Shown here: piece by piece, positions 7,968 to 16,344 of the stretch | Layout of the letters: each line of letters starts with the position of its first letter | Position numbering within the stretch: the stretch's first letter is position 1 | DNA from: Sinorhizobium terangae | GTDB taxonomy: Bacteria; Pseudomonadota; Alphaproteobacteria; Rhizobiales; Rhizobiaceae | DNA: 64,000 bases | Direction: 5' to 3' | NCBI RefSeq assembly: GCF_009601505.1 | Contig: NZ_WITC01000007.1 | Coordinates: 1-64,000 of the forward strand | Position numbers and translations under genes: made by a program | Notes under the pieces: model-generated | Told to the model about the DNA's origin: nothing | Seen by the model: only the letters and a program-made list of their open reading frames with translations | Database searches by the model: none

Positions 7968-8762
7968 ATGCGGCAATATCTCGATCTCCTCGAACATGTG
8001 ATTACAACGGGAACCGACCGCGGCGACCGGACGGGAACGGGTACGCGTTCGGTTTTCGGTTACCAGATGCGCTTCGACCTGTCGCAGGGCTTCCCGGTGC
8101 TGACCACCAAGAAGCTGCACCTGCGCTCGATCATCCATGAACTGCTGTGGTTCCTCAAAGGCGAGACGAATATCGCCTACCTCAAGGAAAACGGCGTCAG
8201 CATCTGGGACGAGTGGGCCGACGAGAGCGGCGAACTGGGGCCGGTCTATGGTTATCAGTGGCGCTCCTGGCCGACACCCGAAGGTGGCCACATCGACCAG
8301 ATCGCAGCACTCATCGAGGGCCTGAAGACCAATCCGAATTCCCGCCGCCATATCGTTTCGGCCTGGAATCCGGCGCTGGTCGACGAGATGGCGCTGCCGC
8401 CCTGCCATTGCCTGTTCCAGTTCTACGTGGCGGACGGCAAGCTCTCCTGCCAGCTTTACCAGCGCTCGGCCGACATCTTCCTCGGCGTGCCGTTCAATAT
8501 CGCCTCCTATGCGCTGCTGACTTTGATGGTTGCGCAGGTGACGGGGCTGAAGCCCGGCGATTTCGTCCACACGCTCGGTGACGCCCACATCTATCACAAC
8601 CACTTCGAACAGGCGCGGCTGCAACTGACGCGAACGCCGAAGAAGCTGCCGGAAATGCGCATCAATCCGGCGGTGAAGGATATATTTTCCTTTAAATTCG
8701 AAGACTTTACGCTCGTCGGCTACGAAGCTGATTCACATATCAAAGCGCCGGTCGCGGTCTAG
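7968..8762 (+). CDS. thyA: Thymidylate synthase
   Basis: Converts dUMP and methylene-tetrahydrofolate into dTMP and dihydrofolate in the cytoplasm. The 264-residue length equals the E. coli enzyme. Key motifs: [19 protein letters not shown] near the N-terminus, the catalytic Cys146 in LPPCHC, the dUMP-binding [20 protein letters not shown], and HIYHNHFEQ. The C-terminal IKAPVAV is the conserved closing tail. The ATG at 7968 gives the exact family N-terminus although the ribosome site is weak. The product dihydrofolate is recycled by the folA product two genes downstream, so the two genes form a functional pair. Confidence 0.97.
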   Translation: MRQYLDLLEHVITTGTDRGDRTGTGTRSVFGYQMRFDLSQGFPVLTTKKLHLRSIIHELLWFLKGETNIAYLKENGVSIWDEWADESGELGPVYGYQWRSWPTPEGGHIDQIAALIEGLKTNPNSRRHIVSAWNPALVDEMALPPCHCLFQFYVADGKLSCQLYQRSADIFLGVPFNIASYALLTLMVAQVTGLKPGDFVHTLGDAHIYHNHFEQARLQLTRTPKKLPEMRINPAVKDIFSFKFEDFTLVGYEADSHIKAPVAV

Positions 8763-8842
8763 GTTGGTAGCTTCCTTCCGCGTTCTTGGGACCCGCGCGG
8801 CCGGGAAAAAGCGCCGCGAGCCGGCGTAACAGGGAGGGTTCG

Positions 8843-9448
8843 ATGCTGACACTCATCCATGCGCCACTGTCGCGCTCGTCGCGCATCATCTGGCTGCTCG
8901 AGGAAATCGGGGCCGAATACGAGATCCGCTACGTCAACATCCGCCGCTGGGACGGCTCGGGCGGTCCGGACGAGAATAATCCACATCCCCACAAGCAGGT
9001 GCCGGCACTTCTGCACAACGGCGCGGTGATCTGGGAGTCGGCCGCCGTCGTGCAATATTTGACCGACCTTTACCCGAACGCCAGCCTTGGCCGGCCGCCG
9101 GGCCATCCCGACCGCGGCGCTTATCTTTCCTGGCTCGCCTATTATGCCGGCGTCATCGAGCCGACGGCGCTTGCCCATATTTCCGGCGTGACCGTCAACA
9201 ATCCGGCGCTGGCAAGGCTCTACAGTGAAATGTGCACCCATGTGATCGGAGTCCTCAGTCGCCAGACCTTTCTGCTCGGCGAGACCATGAGCGCGGCCGA
9301 TCTGTTGCTGGCGAGCGCGCTGCAATGGATGCGCAAGATCCTGCCCGAAAGCGAGGTGATCGACCGCTACATTCGCGTCACGACCGACCGGGCGGCCCTG
9401 CAGCGAGCGCGCGAGATCGACAGCAAGCCGAGTGGTTTCCATGACTGA
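8843..9448 (+). CDS. Glutathione S-transferase family protein
   Basis: A 201-residue GST-fold protein. The N-terminal thioredoxin-like half holds LIHAPLSRSSRIIWLLEEIG (the Ser-rich first loop would activate glutathione), VPALLHNGAVIWESAAVVQY (the cis-Pro and E-S glutathione contacts), and the second half is helical with FLLGETMSAADLLLASAL, the conserved N-cap Asp. The open frame extends upstream, but AGGGAGGG stands six bases before the ATG at 8843. It sits between thyA and folA and its stop overlaps the folA start, so it is translated from the same message; its substrate is unknown. Confidence 0.88.
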   Translation: MLTLIHAPLSRSSRIIWLLEEIGAEYEIRYVNIRRWDGSGGPDENNPHPHKQVPALLHNGAVIWESAAVVQYLTDLYPNASLGRPPGHPDRGAYLSWLAYYAGVIEPTALAHISGVTVNNPALARLYSEMCTHVIGVLSRQTFLLGETMSAADLLLASALQWMRKILPESEVIDRYIRVTTDRAALQRAREIDSKPSGFHD

Positions 9449-9989
9449 AGCAAAGACTGAAACGAGCGCTGAACCGAAGATCGTGATCGTCGTCGCGGTT
9501 GCGGCCAACGGGGTGATCGGCCGCGAGGGCGGCCTGCCGTGGCGACTCTCGACCGATCTCAAGCGCTTCAAGGCGCTGACGATCGGCAAGCCGGTCGTGA
9601 TGGGACGGAAGACATGGACCTCGCTCGGGCGCCCACTGCCGGGGCGACCGAACATCGTCATCAGCCGGAATCGCGATTTCGAGGCGCAGGGTGCCGAGGT
9701 CGCCCCCTCGCTAGTGGCGGCGCTCGCGTTGGCGCGCAGCCACGCGGCGGCGATCGGCGCAAACGAGATCTGCATTATCGGCGGCGGGGAGATCTACCGC
9801 CAGTCGATCGGCATCGCGGACGTGCTGCACGTGACGGAGGTGCAGGCGGAGGTCGACGGCGACACCCGCTTCCCGGCGATCGATCCGGCGGTCTTCGAGA
9901 AAGTGTTCGAGGAAGAGCTGCCGCGCGGCGAGAAGGACAGCCATGCGATGCATTTCGTGACCTGGCGCCGGCGGGAGACACCGGAATGA
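9441..9989 (+). CDS. folA: Dihydrofolate reductase
   Basis: Reduces dihydrofolate to tetrahydrofolate with NADPH. The 182-residue product has the family order: IVIVVAVAANGVIGREGGLP, WRLSTDLKRFK with the catalytic Asp39, VVMGRKTWTSLGRPLPGRPN, IIGGGEIYRQS (NADPH loop) and a terminal HFVTWRR. An N-terminal extension of about ten polar residues precedes the core. The ATG at 9441 overlaps the GST stop (ATGACTGA); an upstream in-frame GTG at 9432 is less likely. It follows thyA in the same direction, which is the common pairing for this pathway. Confidence 0.96.
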   Translation: MTEAKTETSAEPKIVIVVAVAANGVIGREGGLPWRLSTDLKRFKALTIGKPVVMGRKTWTSLGRPLPGRPNIVISRNRDFEAQGAEVAPSLVAALALARSHAAAIGANEICIIGGGEIYRQSIGIADVLHVTEVQAEVDGDTRFPAIDPAVFEKVFEEELPRGEKDSHAMHFVTWRRRETPE

Positions 9990-10055
9990 TTTTCCGCCCG
10001 CATTCCGCGTGAGGCAAAGAAACCGAGATGAGAAAAATGCGAGGCCTTTTTGGCG
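9987..10055. repeat. Degenerate copy of the GGAAAA/TTTTCC intergenic palindrome
   Basis: The stretch from TTTTCCGCCCGCATTCCGCG to ATGCGAGGCCTTTTT lines up, in the same order and spacing, with the right half of copy 1 plus copy 2 of the element at 2436-2530. It starts at the folA stop codon. The rest of 10056-10235 holds no gene and should contain the hflK promoter; no clear promoter boxes were recognised. Confidence 0.6.
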
Positions 10056-10235
10056 CGCATGCAGCGCTCACCTGTTCGTGTAGCGCGTCTCTCAACTATT
10101 TTAACCGATTTACGGTGAAGTCGGCCGTATCGCGTTGAAAGCAATGCATGTGATACCTATAACGGTTTCACATCGTGACCGCGTGCTCGTGCCTGCGGGC
10201 GGTCGGCGAGAGAGTTTTCTTGAAGAGAGGTTTTG

Positions 10236-11321
10236 ATGCCCTGGAGCAATCAGAATGGCGGCGGCGGCCCATGGGGCGGCGGCGGCAATCAAGGGCCGTG
10301 GGGCCAGGGGCCCAATCGGCCACGAGGCGGGAGAGGCGGCCCGCCAGATCTCGAAGAGATCATCCGGCGCGGTCAGGACCAATTGAAGAATGTGGTCCCA
10401 GGGGGCTTCAACGGCGGCGTCTTCGTTATCGTCGGCCTTTTGATCGTTGGCTTCATCCTGCTCAACTCGATCTACACGGTCCAGCCGGACGAACGCGGCG
10501 TCGAGATGCGCTTCGGCAGGCCGAAAGAAGAAATTTCGATGCCGGGCCTGCACTACCACTTCTGGCCCCTCGAAACCGTCGAGTTCGTCAAGGTCACGGA
10601 ACAGCAGCAGAATATCGGCGGACGCGCCAGTGGTCAGTCCAATGCCGGGCTGATGCTCTCCGGCGACCAGAACATCGTCAATGTGCAGTTCTCCGTGCTC
10701 TTCTCGGTGACCGACCCGAAGGCCTACCTCTTCAACGTCGAGAACCCGTCCGACACGCTGCAGCAGGTTGCCGAAAGCGCCATGCGCGAGGTCGTTGGCC
10801 GGCGTCCGGCGCAAGACATTTTCCGCGACAACCGCCAGGCAATCGCCGCCGACGTGAAGAACACGATTCAGGCGACGATGGACAGCTACGGCGCCGGCGT
10901 TTCGGTGAACACCGTCGCGATCGAGGATGCCGCGCCTCCGCGTGAAGTCGCCGACGCCTTCGATGAGGTGCAGCGCGCCGAACAGGACGAAGATCGTTTC
11001 GTCGAGGAAGCCAACCAGTACGCCAACCAGGTGCTCGGCAAGGCGCGCGGTCAGGGCGCGCAGATCCGCGAAGAGGCGGCCGCATACAAGGACCGCGTCG
11101 TCAAGGAGGCGCAGGGTGAGGCACAGCGCTTCATCTCGGTCCATGACGCCTATTCGAAGGCTCCGGACGTCACGCGCCGGCGGCTTTATCTCGAAACCAT
11201 GCAGGATGTTTTCCGAAAGTCGAAGAAGGTCATTCTCGACGAGAAGAACGGGCAGGGCGTGCTGCCCTATCTGCCGCTCAATGAAATCGGCAGACCCGCG
11301 CAGTCGGGAGGTACCCAATGA
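10236..11321 (+). CDS. hflK: FtsH protease modulator HflK
   Basis: HflK forms, with HflC, a large membrane complex that encloses and moderates the FtsH protease. The 361-residue protein has a Gly/Asn-rich cytoplasmic N-terminus (SNQNGGGGPWGGGGNQGPWG), one membrane segment at about residues 60-80 (VFVIVGLLIVGFILL), then the SPFH/prohibitin domain (VQPDERGVEMRFGRP; GLHYHFWPLE) and a long helical tail. An in-frame TTG precedes the ATG at 10236; GAGAGG upstream favours the ATG. Its last codon overlaps the hflC start by ATGA, as usual for this operon. Confidence 0.95.
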   Translation: MPWSNQNGGGGPWGGGGNQGPWGQGPNRPRGGRGGPPDLEEIIRRGQDQLKNVVPGGFNGGVFVIVGLLIVGFILLNSIYTVQPDERGVEMRFGRPKEEISMPGLHYHFWPLETVEFVKVTEQQQNIGGRASGQSNAGLMLSGDQNIVNVQFSVLFSVTDPKAYLFNVENPSDTLQQVAESAMREVVGRRPAQDIFRDNRQAIAADVKNTIQATMDSYGAGVSVNTVAIEDAAPPREVADAFDEVQRAEQDEDRFVEEANQYANQVLGKARGQGAQIREEAAAYKDRVVKEAQGEAQRFISVHDAYSKAPDVTRRRLYLETMQDVFRKSKKVILDEKNGQGVLPYLPLNEIGRPAQSGGTQ

Positions 11322-12250
11322 TAAACAATCGCAGTTCGATCATCCTGATCATCGTCGCGGCAGTGCTCGTCGTGATCTACTCGTCGGTCTTCGTGGTCAA
11401 CGAGCGCCAACAGGCGATCGTCGTACGCTTCGGCGAGATCCGGGCCGTCAAGTCCGAGCCCGGCCTTTATTTCAAGCTTCCGTTTGCCTTCATGGATGCC
11501 GATCGCGTGCAATTTGTCGAGGACCAGGCGCTTCGCTTCGATCTCGACAACATCCGCGTGCAGGTCTCCGGCGGCAAGTTCTACGAGGTGGATGCGTTCG
11601 TGGTTTACAGGATCGCCGACGCCCGGCGTTTCCGCGAGACCGTTTCGGGCGACCGGGAGTCGGCCGAGGCGCGGCTTAGGACCCGTCTCGACGCGTCGCT
11701 GCGCCGTGTCTACGGCCTGAGGGGGTTCGAGGCGGCCCTATCGGATGAACGCGCGTCGATGATGCGCGAGGTGCGCACGGACCTCAAGACGGACGCAGAA
11801 TCGCTCGGCCTCAACATCGAGGACGTACGCATCCGCCGGACAGACTTGACGCAGGAGGTTTCGCAGCAAACCTTCGAGAGGATGAAGGCGGAACGTCTGG
11901 CCGAGGCCGAGCTGATCCGCGCACGCGGTAACGAGGAAGGCCAGCGCCGCCGCGCGATCGCCGATCGCCAGGTGGTCGAGATCGTGGCGGAAGCCCAGCG
12001 TGATTCGGAAATCCTGCGAGGCGAGGGCGAAGCCGAGCGGGCCGGGATCTTTGCCGACGCCTTCACGCGTGATCCCGGCTTCTTCGACTTCTACCGCTCG
12101 ATGACGGCCTATTCCCAGTCCATCGGGAACCCGGATACAACCGTGGTGCTCTCGCCGCATTCGGAATTCTTCCGCTATTTCAACAGTGCGGATGGTGCGG
12201 CGCTGCCACAGCCGCCGGCCGCGCCAGCGGCGCCTGCGACACCAGATTGA
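11318..12250 (+). CDS. hflC: FtsH protease modulator HflC
   Basis: Partner of HflK in the FtsH-regulating complex. The 310-residue protein has a signal-anchor at residues 6-24 (SIILIIVAAVLVVIYSSVFV), then the SPFH domain (VNERQQAIVVRFGEI; EPGLYFKLPFAFMDADRVQF) and an Ala/Glu-rich helix (AEAELIRARGNEEGQRRRAI). The C-terminal FFDFYRSMTAYSQSIGNPDT is typical for HflC; the Pro/Ala-rich final 15 residues are a genus-type tail. The start overlaps the hflK stop. Downstream are the DUF2065 gene and degP, the usual alphaproteobacterial order. Confidence 0.95.
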   Translation: MINNRSSIILIIVAAVLVVIYSSVFVVNERQQAIVVRFGEIRAVKSEPGLYFKLPFAFMDADRVQFVEDQALRFDLDNIRVQVSGGKFYEVDAFVVYRIADARRFRETVSGDRESAEARLRTRLDASLRRVYGLRGFEAALSDERASMMREVRTDLKTDAESLGLNIEDVRIRRTDLTQEVSQQTFERMKAERLAEAELIRARGNEEGQRRRAIADRQVVEIVAEAQRDSEILRGEGEAERAGIFADAFTRDPGFFDFYRSMTAYSQSIGNPDTTVVLSPHSEFFRYFNSADGAALPQPPAAPAAPATPD

Positions 12251-12254
12251 GCGG

Positions 12255-12443
12255 ATGATGTCCGATTTCCTGATTGGGTTTGGTTTCTTCCTGATCATCG
12301 AGGGGCTGGTGTACGCACTGGCCCCTTTGGTTTTGGTGGAATTGGCGAAGCGTTTGCCGTATGTCCCGGAACATCAGCTCCGACTGGCTGGACTCTTCTC
12401 GGTGGCGGCTGGCGTCGGACTTGTATGGTTGGTTCGAGGATAA
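12255..12443 (+). CDS. DUF2065 (YjeT-like) small membrane protein
   Basis: A 62-residue protein with two hydrophobic helices (FLIGFGFFLIIEGLVYAL and LAGLFSVAAGVGLVWLV) and a short loop with ELAKRLPYVPE between them, the layout of DUF2065. It begins 4 bases after the hflC stop; ATG codons at 12255 and 12258 are both possible. Members sit next to hflKC in many proteobacteria, so a role in the HflKC-FtsH complex is plausible, but no activity is established. Confidence 0.88.
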   Translation: MMSDFLIGFGFFLIIEGLVYALAPLVLVELAKRLPYVPEHQLRLAGLFSVAAGVGLVWLVRG

Positions 12444-12449
12444 TGCGAA

Positions 12450-12836
12450 ATGCCACATAAACTGCTGATCCGGCTGGTCGATGCCGAATATGCCATTACC
12501 CGTCTGAATGTCGGGTCCGCGATACCGGAGTGGCTGCCGGGGCCGGGTTTCTGGACGGTGTCCAGCTCTCGCGAGGAAATGACACTGGTCTGTCGCGCCG
12601 CCCGCGTGCCGTCGAGCGTGCAGAGCTCGCTTGGATGGCGCTGCTTCCGCATCGAGCAGCATTTCAGCTTCGACGTACCGGGCGTGCTGTCTTCCGTGCT
12701 GCGGCCGCTTTCCGCGGCCGGCGTCGGCGTATTCGCCAATTCGACCTTCAGCACCGACTATGTCTTCGTCGCGGGCTCCAACCTTGAAAAGGCGGTGCAG
12801 GCGTTGAAGGAACACGGGCACGAGATCACCGGCTGA
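12450..12836 (+). CDS. ACT-domain (CASTOR/ACT_7-like) protein
   Basis: A 128-residue protein made of two ACT-like halves: KLLIRLVDAEYAITRLNVGS with FWTVSSSREEMTLVCRA, then WRCFRIEQHFSFDVPGVLSS and AGVGVFANSTFSTDYVFVAG. The last text, with an S-T-F-x-T-D-Y-V-F block, is diagnostic of the ACT_7 family of small ligand-binding proteins that sense amino acids. It starts 6 bases after the DUF2065 gene and is part of the hflKC transcription unit by spacing. What it senses is not known. Confidence 0.85.
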   Translation: MPHKLLIRLVDAEYAITRLNVGSAIPEWLPGPGFWTVSSSREEMTLVCRAARVPSSVQSSLGWRCFRIEQHFSFDVPGVLSSVLRPLSAAGVGVFANSTFSTDYVFVAGSNLEKAVQALKEHGHEITG

Positions 12837-13071
12837 ACGCGCGAAGGTGGCGCTGGCCGCAGGTGTCGGCCCTCTGCCTTCGTGGGGCGGATCAGGAAAT
12901 CGTGTTTGGACGCTCCGGAATTCCGCCGTATCTTCAATGGAAGATCGCTTGTGTGCGAAGCCGCGGCAGCGGCGTATCGTGCAGGTGAAGGGAATCGATC
13001 ACGCGGTGGTCCCGGTTTGCCAAATGCGGGACCGGTGCGTGGTCAAAGAGGAATAATAGGAGCCTAGTGAC

Positions 13072-14574
13072 TTGTCGACACGACCCCAACTCTTCCGCGG
13101 CCTGGTGCTTGCGGCCGCGACGGCACTGCTTCTGAACAACACGGCGCTCGCCGAGACGGCAACGTCGCAACCGGCGGCCGGACCGCCATCCGTTGCCGAC
13201 CTTGCCGAGGGACTGCTCGATGCGGTGGTCAACATTTCCATTTCGCAGAACGTCAAAAGCGATGATGATGACGCCCCGATGCCGCAAGTGCCGGAAGGCT
13301 CGCCGCATCAGGAGTTCTTCGATGAGTTCTTCAAGGGTCAGGGCGGCGAGGGTAACCGGCCGCGAACGGTCAACTCGCTCGGCTCCGGTTTCGTTATCGA
13401 TTCGACCGGCTTCATCGTTACCAACAACCATGTCATCCAGGACGCCGACGACATCGAGATCAACTTCTCGGACGGGTCCAAGTTGAAGGCGAAGTTGGTT
13501 GGCATGGACACCAAGACCGATCTGGCGGTGCTGAAGGTCGAGCCGAAAAAACCGCTCAAGGCCGTTTCCTTCGGAGACTCGCGTAAGATCCGGATCGGTG
13601 ATTGGGTGATGGTGGTCGGTAATCCGTTCGGCCTCGGTGTGTCCGTTTCGGTCGGTGTTGTCTCGGCGCGCGGGCGCAACATCAATGCCGGTCCCTATGA
13701 CAGCTTCATCCAGACCGACGCGGCGATCAACCGCGGCAATTCGGGCGGCCCGCTGTTCAACATGCGGGGCGAGGTGATCGGCATCAACACCGCGATCCTC
13801 TCCCAGACCGGCATGTCGGTTGGCATCGGCTTCGCCGTACCGACGGAATTGGCGATGAACGTCGTCAATCAGCTCAAGGAATTCGGCGAGACCCGGCGTG
13901 GTTGGCTTGGCGTTCGCATCCAGCCGGTTACCGACGATATCGCCGAAAGCCTGAAGATGGAGAGGCCGCATGGTGCGCTGGTCTCCGGTATCATCGAAGG
14001 CGGTCCGATCGCCAAGGGCGAGATCAAGGCAGGCGATATCATTACCCGTTTCGATGGGACCGATGTCGCGGAGATCCGTGACCTGATGCGCGCGGTCGGC
14101 GAGAGCCCTGTCGGCAAGATGGTCGACGTGGTCATCATTCGTGACGGCAAGGAGCAGACGGTTCGCGTCACGCTTGGCCGGCTCGAGGACGGCGAGCATC
14201 TTGCCAATGTGCAGACGAACGAGAACGGCGAGGGCGCAAAGCCCACGGAGCCGCCCGCTGCCCAACTGCCAGCAACCGACGCCGTACTCGGCATGAAGCT
14301 CGCAGTGCTCGACGCCGGTCGCCGCAAGAGCTTCGGCATTGCCGAAGACGTCAAAGGCGTCGTGGTCACCGAGGTCCAGCCGAATTCCGCCGCGGCCGAG
14401 CGCCGGGTGGCAGTCGGCGACGTGATCGTCGAGGTCGGCCAGGAGGCAATGGACACGCCGGAGGACGTTTCGGCGCGGATCGAGGAACTAAAGGGCGATG
14501 GCCGCCGCAACGCGCTTCTGATGATCGCCAACAAGACCGGCGAGTTGCGCTTCGTTACCGTGCAGATGGAATAG
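13072..14574 (+). CDS. degP: Periplasmic Do-family serine endoprotease (DegP/HtrA)
   Basis: A 500-residue periplasmic quality-control protease and chaperone. The signal peptide is at residues 1-28 (LVLAAATALLLNNTALAE). The trypsin-like domain shows the triad His120 (NNHVI), Asp150 (KTDLAVLKV) and Ser224 (NRGNSGGPL). Two PDZ domains follow (GWLGVRIQPVTDDIAESLKM and KGVVVTEVQPNSAAAERRVA). The start is a TTG at 13072 with TAGGAG ten bases upstream; no better start keeps the signal peptide. It closes the hflK-hflC-DUF2065-ACT block. The 235 bases before it hold no gene; an envelope-stress promoter would be expected there but no box was recognised with certainty. Confidence 0.95.
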   Translation: MSTRPQLFRGLVLAAATALLLNNTALAETATSQPAAGPPSVADLAEGLLDAVVNISISQNVKSDDDDAPMPQVPEGSPHQEFFDEFFKGQGGEGNRPRTVNSLGSGFVIDSTGFIVTNNHVIQDADDIEINFSDGSKLKAKLVGMDTKTDLAVLKVEPKKPLKAVSFGDSRKIRIGDWVMVVGNPFGLGVSVSVGVVSARGRNINAGPYDSFIQTDAAINRGNSGGPLFNMRGEVIGINTAILSQTGMSVGIGFAVPTELAMNVVNQLKEFGETRRGWLGVRIQPVTDDIAESLKMERPHGALVSGIIEGGPIAKGEIKAGDIITRFDGTDVAEIRDLMRAVGESPVGKMVDVVIIRDGKEQTVRVTLGRLEDGEHLANVQTNENGEGAKPTEPPAAQLPATDAVLGMKLAVLDAGRRKSFGIAEDVKGVVVTEVQPNSAAAERRVAVGDVIVEVGQEAMDTPEDVSARIEELKGDGRRNALLMIANKTGELRFVTVQME

Positions 14575-14595
14575 GGGCGGGCGCGCGTCCTTTCC

Positions 14596-14830
14596 ATGCA
14601 GCATTCCGAGGGCTTTGATTTCAAGGTCACCCTAAAGAGCTCAAGCGAGCCTCCGATCGTACTCCTCCATGGCAGCAGCGGAAGGGAGACGGACTGGAGT
14701 GATTTCGCGCAACATGTGGCCCCCAGTTCCACTTGTCTCTCGGTTCGTGGTCCAATCCCCTCGGAGCAAGGTTTCACATTCTTGCCTTCTGGCTGGTTGC
14801 GCGGCGGTTCGATGCGCTCTCCGAACCCGC
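14596..14830 (+). pseudogene. Remnant of an alpha/beta-hydrolase (phospholipase/carboxylesterase family)
   Basis: After ATGCAGCATTCCGAGGG the frame reads PPIVLLHGSSGRETDW, then FAQHVAPSSTCLSVRGPIPS and EQGFTF. This is the N-terminal signature of the carboxylesterase/phospholipase family: the oxyanion-hole HG and the SVRGP strand. The similarity stops at about residue 60; the nucleophile elbow (GxSxG) and catalytic Asp and His are missing, and the frame runs into the convergent acetyltransferase. A full enzyme needs about 200-220 residues, so this is a truncated remnant. Confidence 0.55.
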
Positions 14831-14887
14831 CAGACGTTTCGTCGCGTGGGTCGAGCGGTGTTATGCTGATAGGTCTCGAAACGGTGC

Positions 14888-15460
14888 CTAACCCTGCGCC
14901 GGGACGCGCCGCGTCCACTCATCCGCCGTGATCGCGTAGAGCACGTGGCGCTTCAGATGGGCATGCGTGTCGGGGACGCGCGGGTGGTCGAAGTCGCGGT
15001 TCGGGTCCGGCCGCATGCCGAGCCGTTTCATCACGGCGGTGGAGCGGGTGTTTGCGGGCACGGCGAAGGAAACGATTTCGCCGAGGCTCCGTTCGGTAAA
15101 GCCGTAGTCGAGGAGGGCCGCTGCCGCCTCGGTCACATAGCCCTTGCCCCAGAAGGGCAGGGCGAGCCGCCAGCCGATCTCGATCGTGCCGTTCGGCAGA
15201 TGCGGCTCCAGATCGGTCAGCGCAAGACCGCAGAAGCCGACCGGGGTGTCGCTGTCGCGCAATGCGAGGGCAAAGAAGCCGAAGCCGGTTTCGCTGATAC
15301 CGCGGCCGATGCGATCGAACAGCGCATCGGATTCCGTGCGGCTGCGGCGGAAGGCGAAGAATTCCATCACCTTCGGATCGCTGTTGATCTCGGCAAAGAG
15401 GTCACGATCGGTCTCGTTCCAGCCGCGAATGCGCAGCCTGTCGGTTTCGCGGATGATCAC
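14888..15460 (-). CDS. GNAT N-acetyltransferase (RimJ/RimL-like)
   Basis: A 190-residue acetyltransferase of the Acetyltransf_3 type. It starts IIRETDRLRIRGWNETDRDL, then shows PVGFCGLALTDLEPHL, IEIGWRLALPFWGKGYVTEA with the acetyl-CoA pyrophosphate loop (WGKGYVTEA), and NTRSTAVMKRLGMRPDPN near the end. Such enzymes acetylate the N-terminus of proteins or small amines; the substrate cannot be told. Its start overlaps the serB stop by ATGA (15457-15460), so it is translationally coupled to serB on the minus strand. Confidence 0.88.
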   Translation of the reverse strand: MIIRETDRLRIRGWNETDRDLFAEINSDPKVMEFFAFRRSRTESDALFDRIGRGISETGFGFFALALRDSDTPVGFCGLALTDLEPHLPNGTIEIGWRLALPFWGKGYVTEAAAALLDYGFTERSLGEIVSFAVPANTRSTAVMKRLGMRPDPNRDFDHPRVPDTHAHLKRHVLYAITADEWTRRVPAQG

Positions 15461-16344
15461 GCCACGAAATCCGTCTTGCGATAGCCCTGCAGGTAGAGAA
15501 GGGCCGTCAGGTCGCCGTGGTCGATGCGGATCTTCGCCTGTTCGGCGACCACGGGTTTCGCGTGCAGCGCGACGCCGCTGCCGGCAAGCTGCAGCATGCC
15601 GAGATCATTGGCGCCATCGCCGACGGCAATCACTTCGGCGGTCGAGATGCCGAGCTTGCGGGAAATGTCGACGAGCGCGTCGACCTTGGCCTGCTTGCCG
15701 AGGATCGGATGGGCGACCTCGCCGGTAAGCGTGCCGTCCTTTTCGATCAGCACATTGGCGCGGTTCTCGTCAAAGCCGAGTTTCGTCGCGATGGGGTCGG
15801 TGAAGACGGTGAAGCCGCCGGAGACGAGGGCGGTATAGTAGCCCTTGGCCTTCATGGTCGCGATCAGCTCTCGGCCTCCCGGCGTCAGCGTGATGCGCTT
15901 GGCAATCACCTCGCCGATGACACTGCCGGGCAGGCCCTTCAGCAAGCCCACGCGCTCGATCAGCGCCGGCTCGAAGGCGATCTCGCCATTCATGGCGCGG
16001 GCGGTGATCGCGGCAACCTTTTCCTTCAGACCCACTTCGGCGGCAAGCTCGTCGATGCACTCCTGGCCGATCATGGTGGAGTCCATGTCGGCGATCAGGA
16101 ACTTCTTGCGACGGCTTTCGGCATCCTGCACCGCGACGTCGATCGGAAAGCCGTTCACCTCCGCGCGCAACCGCATCTCGGCGGCGTCCGGATCGGTGCC
16201 GTCCGTGAGCGGGATGTCGCAGGCGACGCCGTCCGCCAGCCAATAGACCCCGGATGCTTTTATGGCGCTCGCTGCCGCTTCCGCCAGCTCAGGCGTCAGA
16301 ACAGGATTTGACGGATTGGCGATAAGCGTGGCAACGAGAGCCAT
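15457..16344 (-). CDS. serB: Phosphoserine phosphatase
   Basis: Last step of serine synthesis: hydrolysis of O-phosphoserine. The 295-residue protein has an ACT-like N-terminal part and a HAD domain with motif I DMDSTMIGQE (nucleophile Asp86, acid Asp88), motif II LVSGGFTVF, Lys in GKQAKVDAL, and motif III VGDGANDLGML. The reading frame is open upstream, but the ATG at 16344 gives the family start MALVATLI. This ATG and that of divergent miaA share the same CATG, so the two genes have no intergenic space at all. Confidence 0.95.
   Translation of the reverse strand: MALVATLIANPSNPVLTPELAEAAASAIKASGVYWLADGVACDIPLTDGTDPDAAEMRLRAEVNGFPIDVAVQDAESRRKKFLIADMDSTMIGQECIDELAAEVGLKEKVAAITARAMNGEIAFEPALIERVGLLKGLPGSVIGEVIAKRITLTPGGRELIATMKAKGYYTALVSGGFTVFTDPIATKLGFDENRANVLIEKDGTLTGEVAHPILGKQAKVDALVDISRKLGISTAEVIAVGDGANDLGMLQLAGSGVALHAKPVVAEQAKIRIDHGDLTALLYLQGYRKTDFVA

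Noticed and set aside
10110-11318. 402-codon minus-strand open frame
   Set aside because: Antisense of hflK; shadow frame without recognisable domain.
12934-14265. 443-codon minus-strand open frame
   Set aside because: Antisense of degP, whose catalytic triad and PDZ domains are unambiguous.
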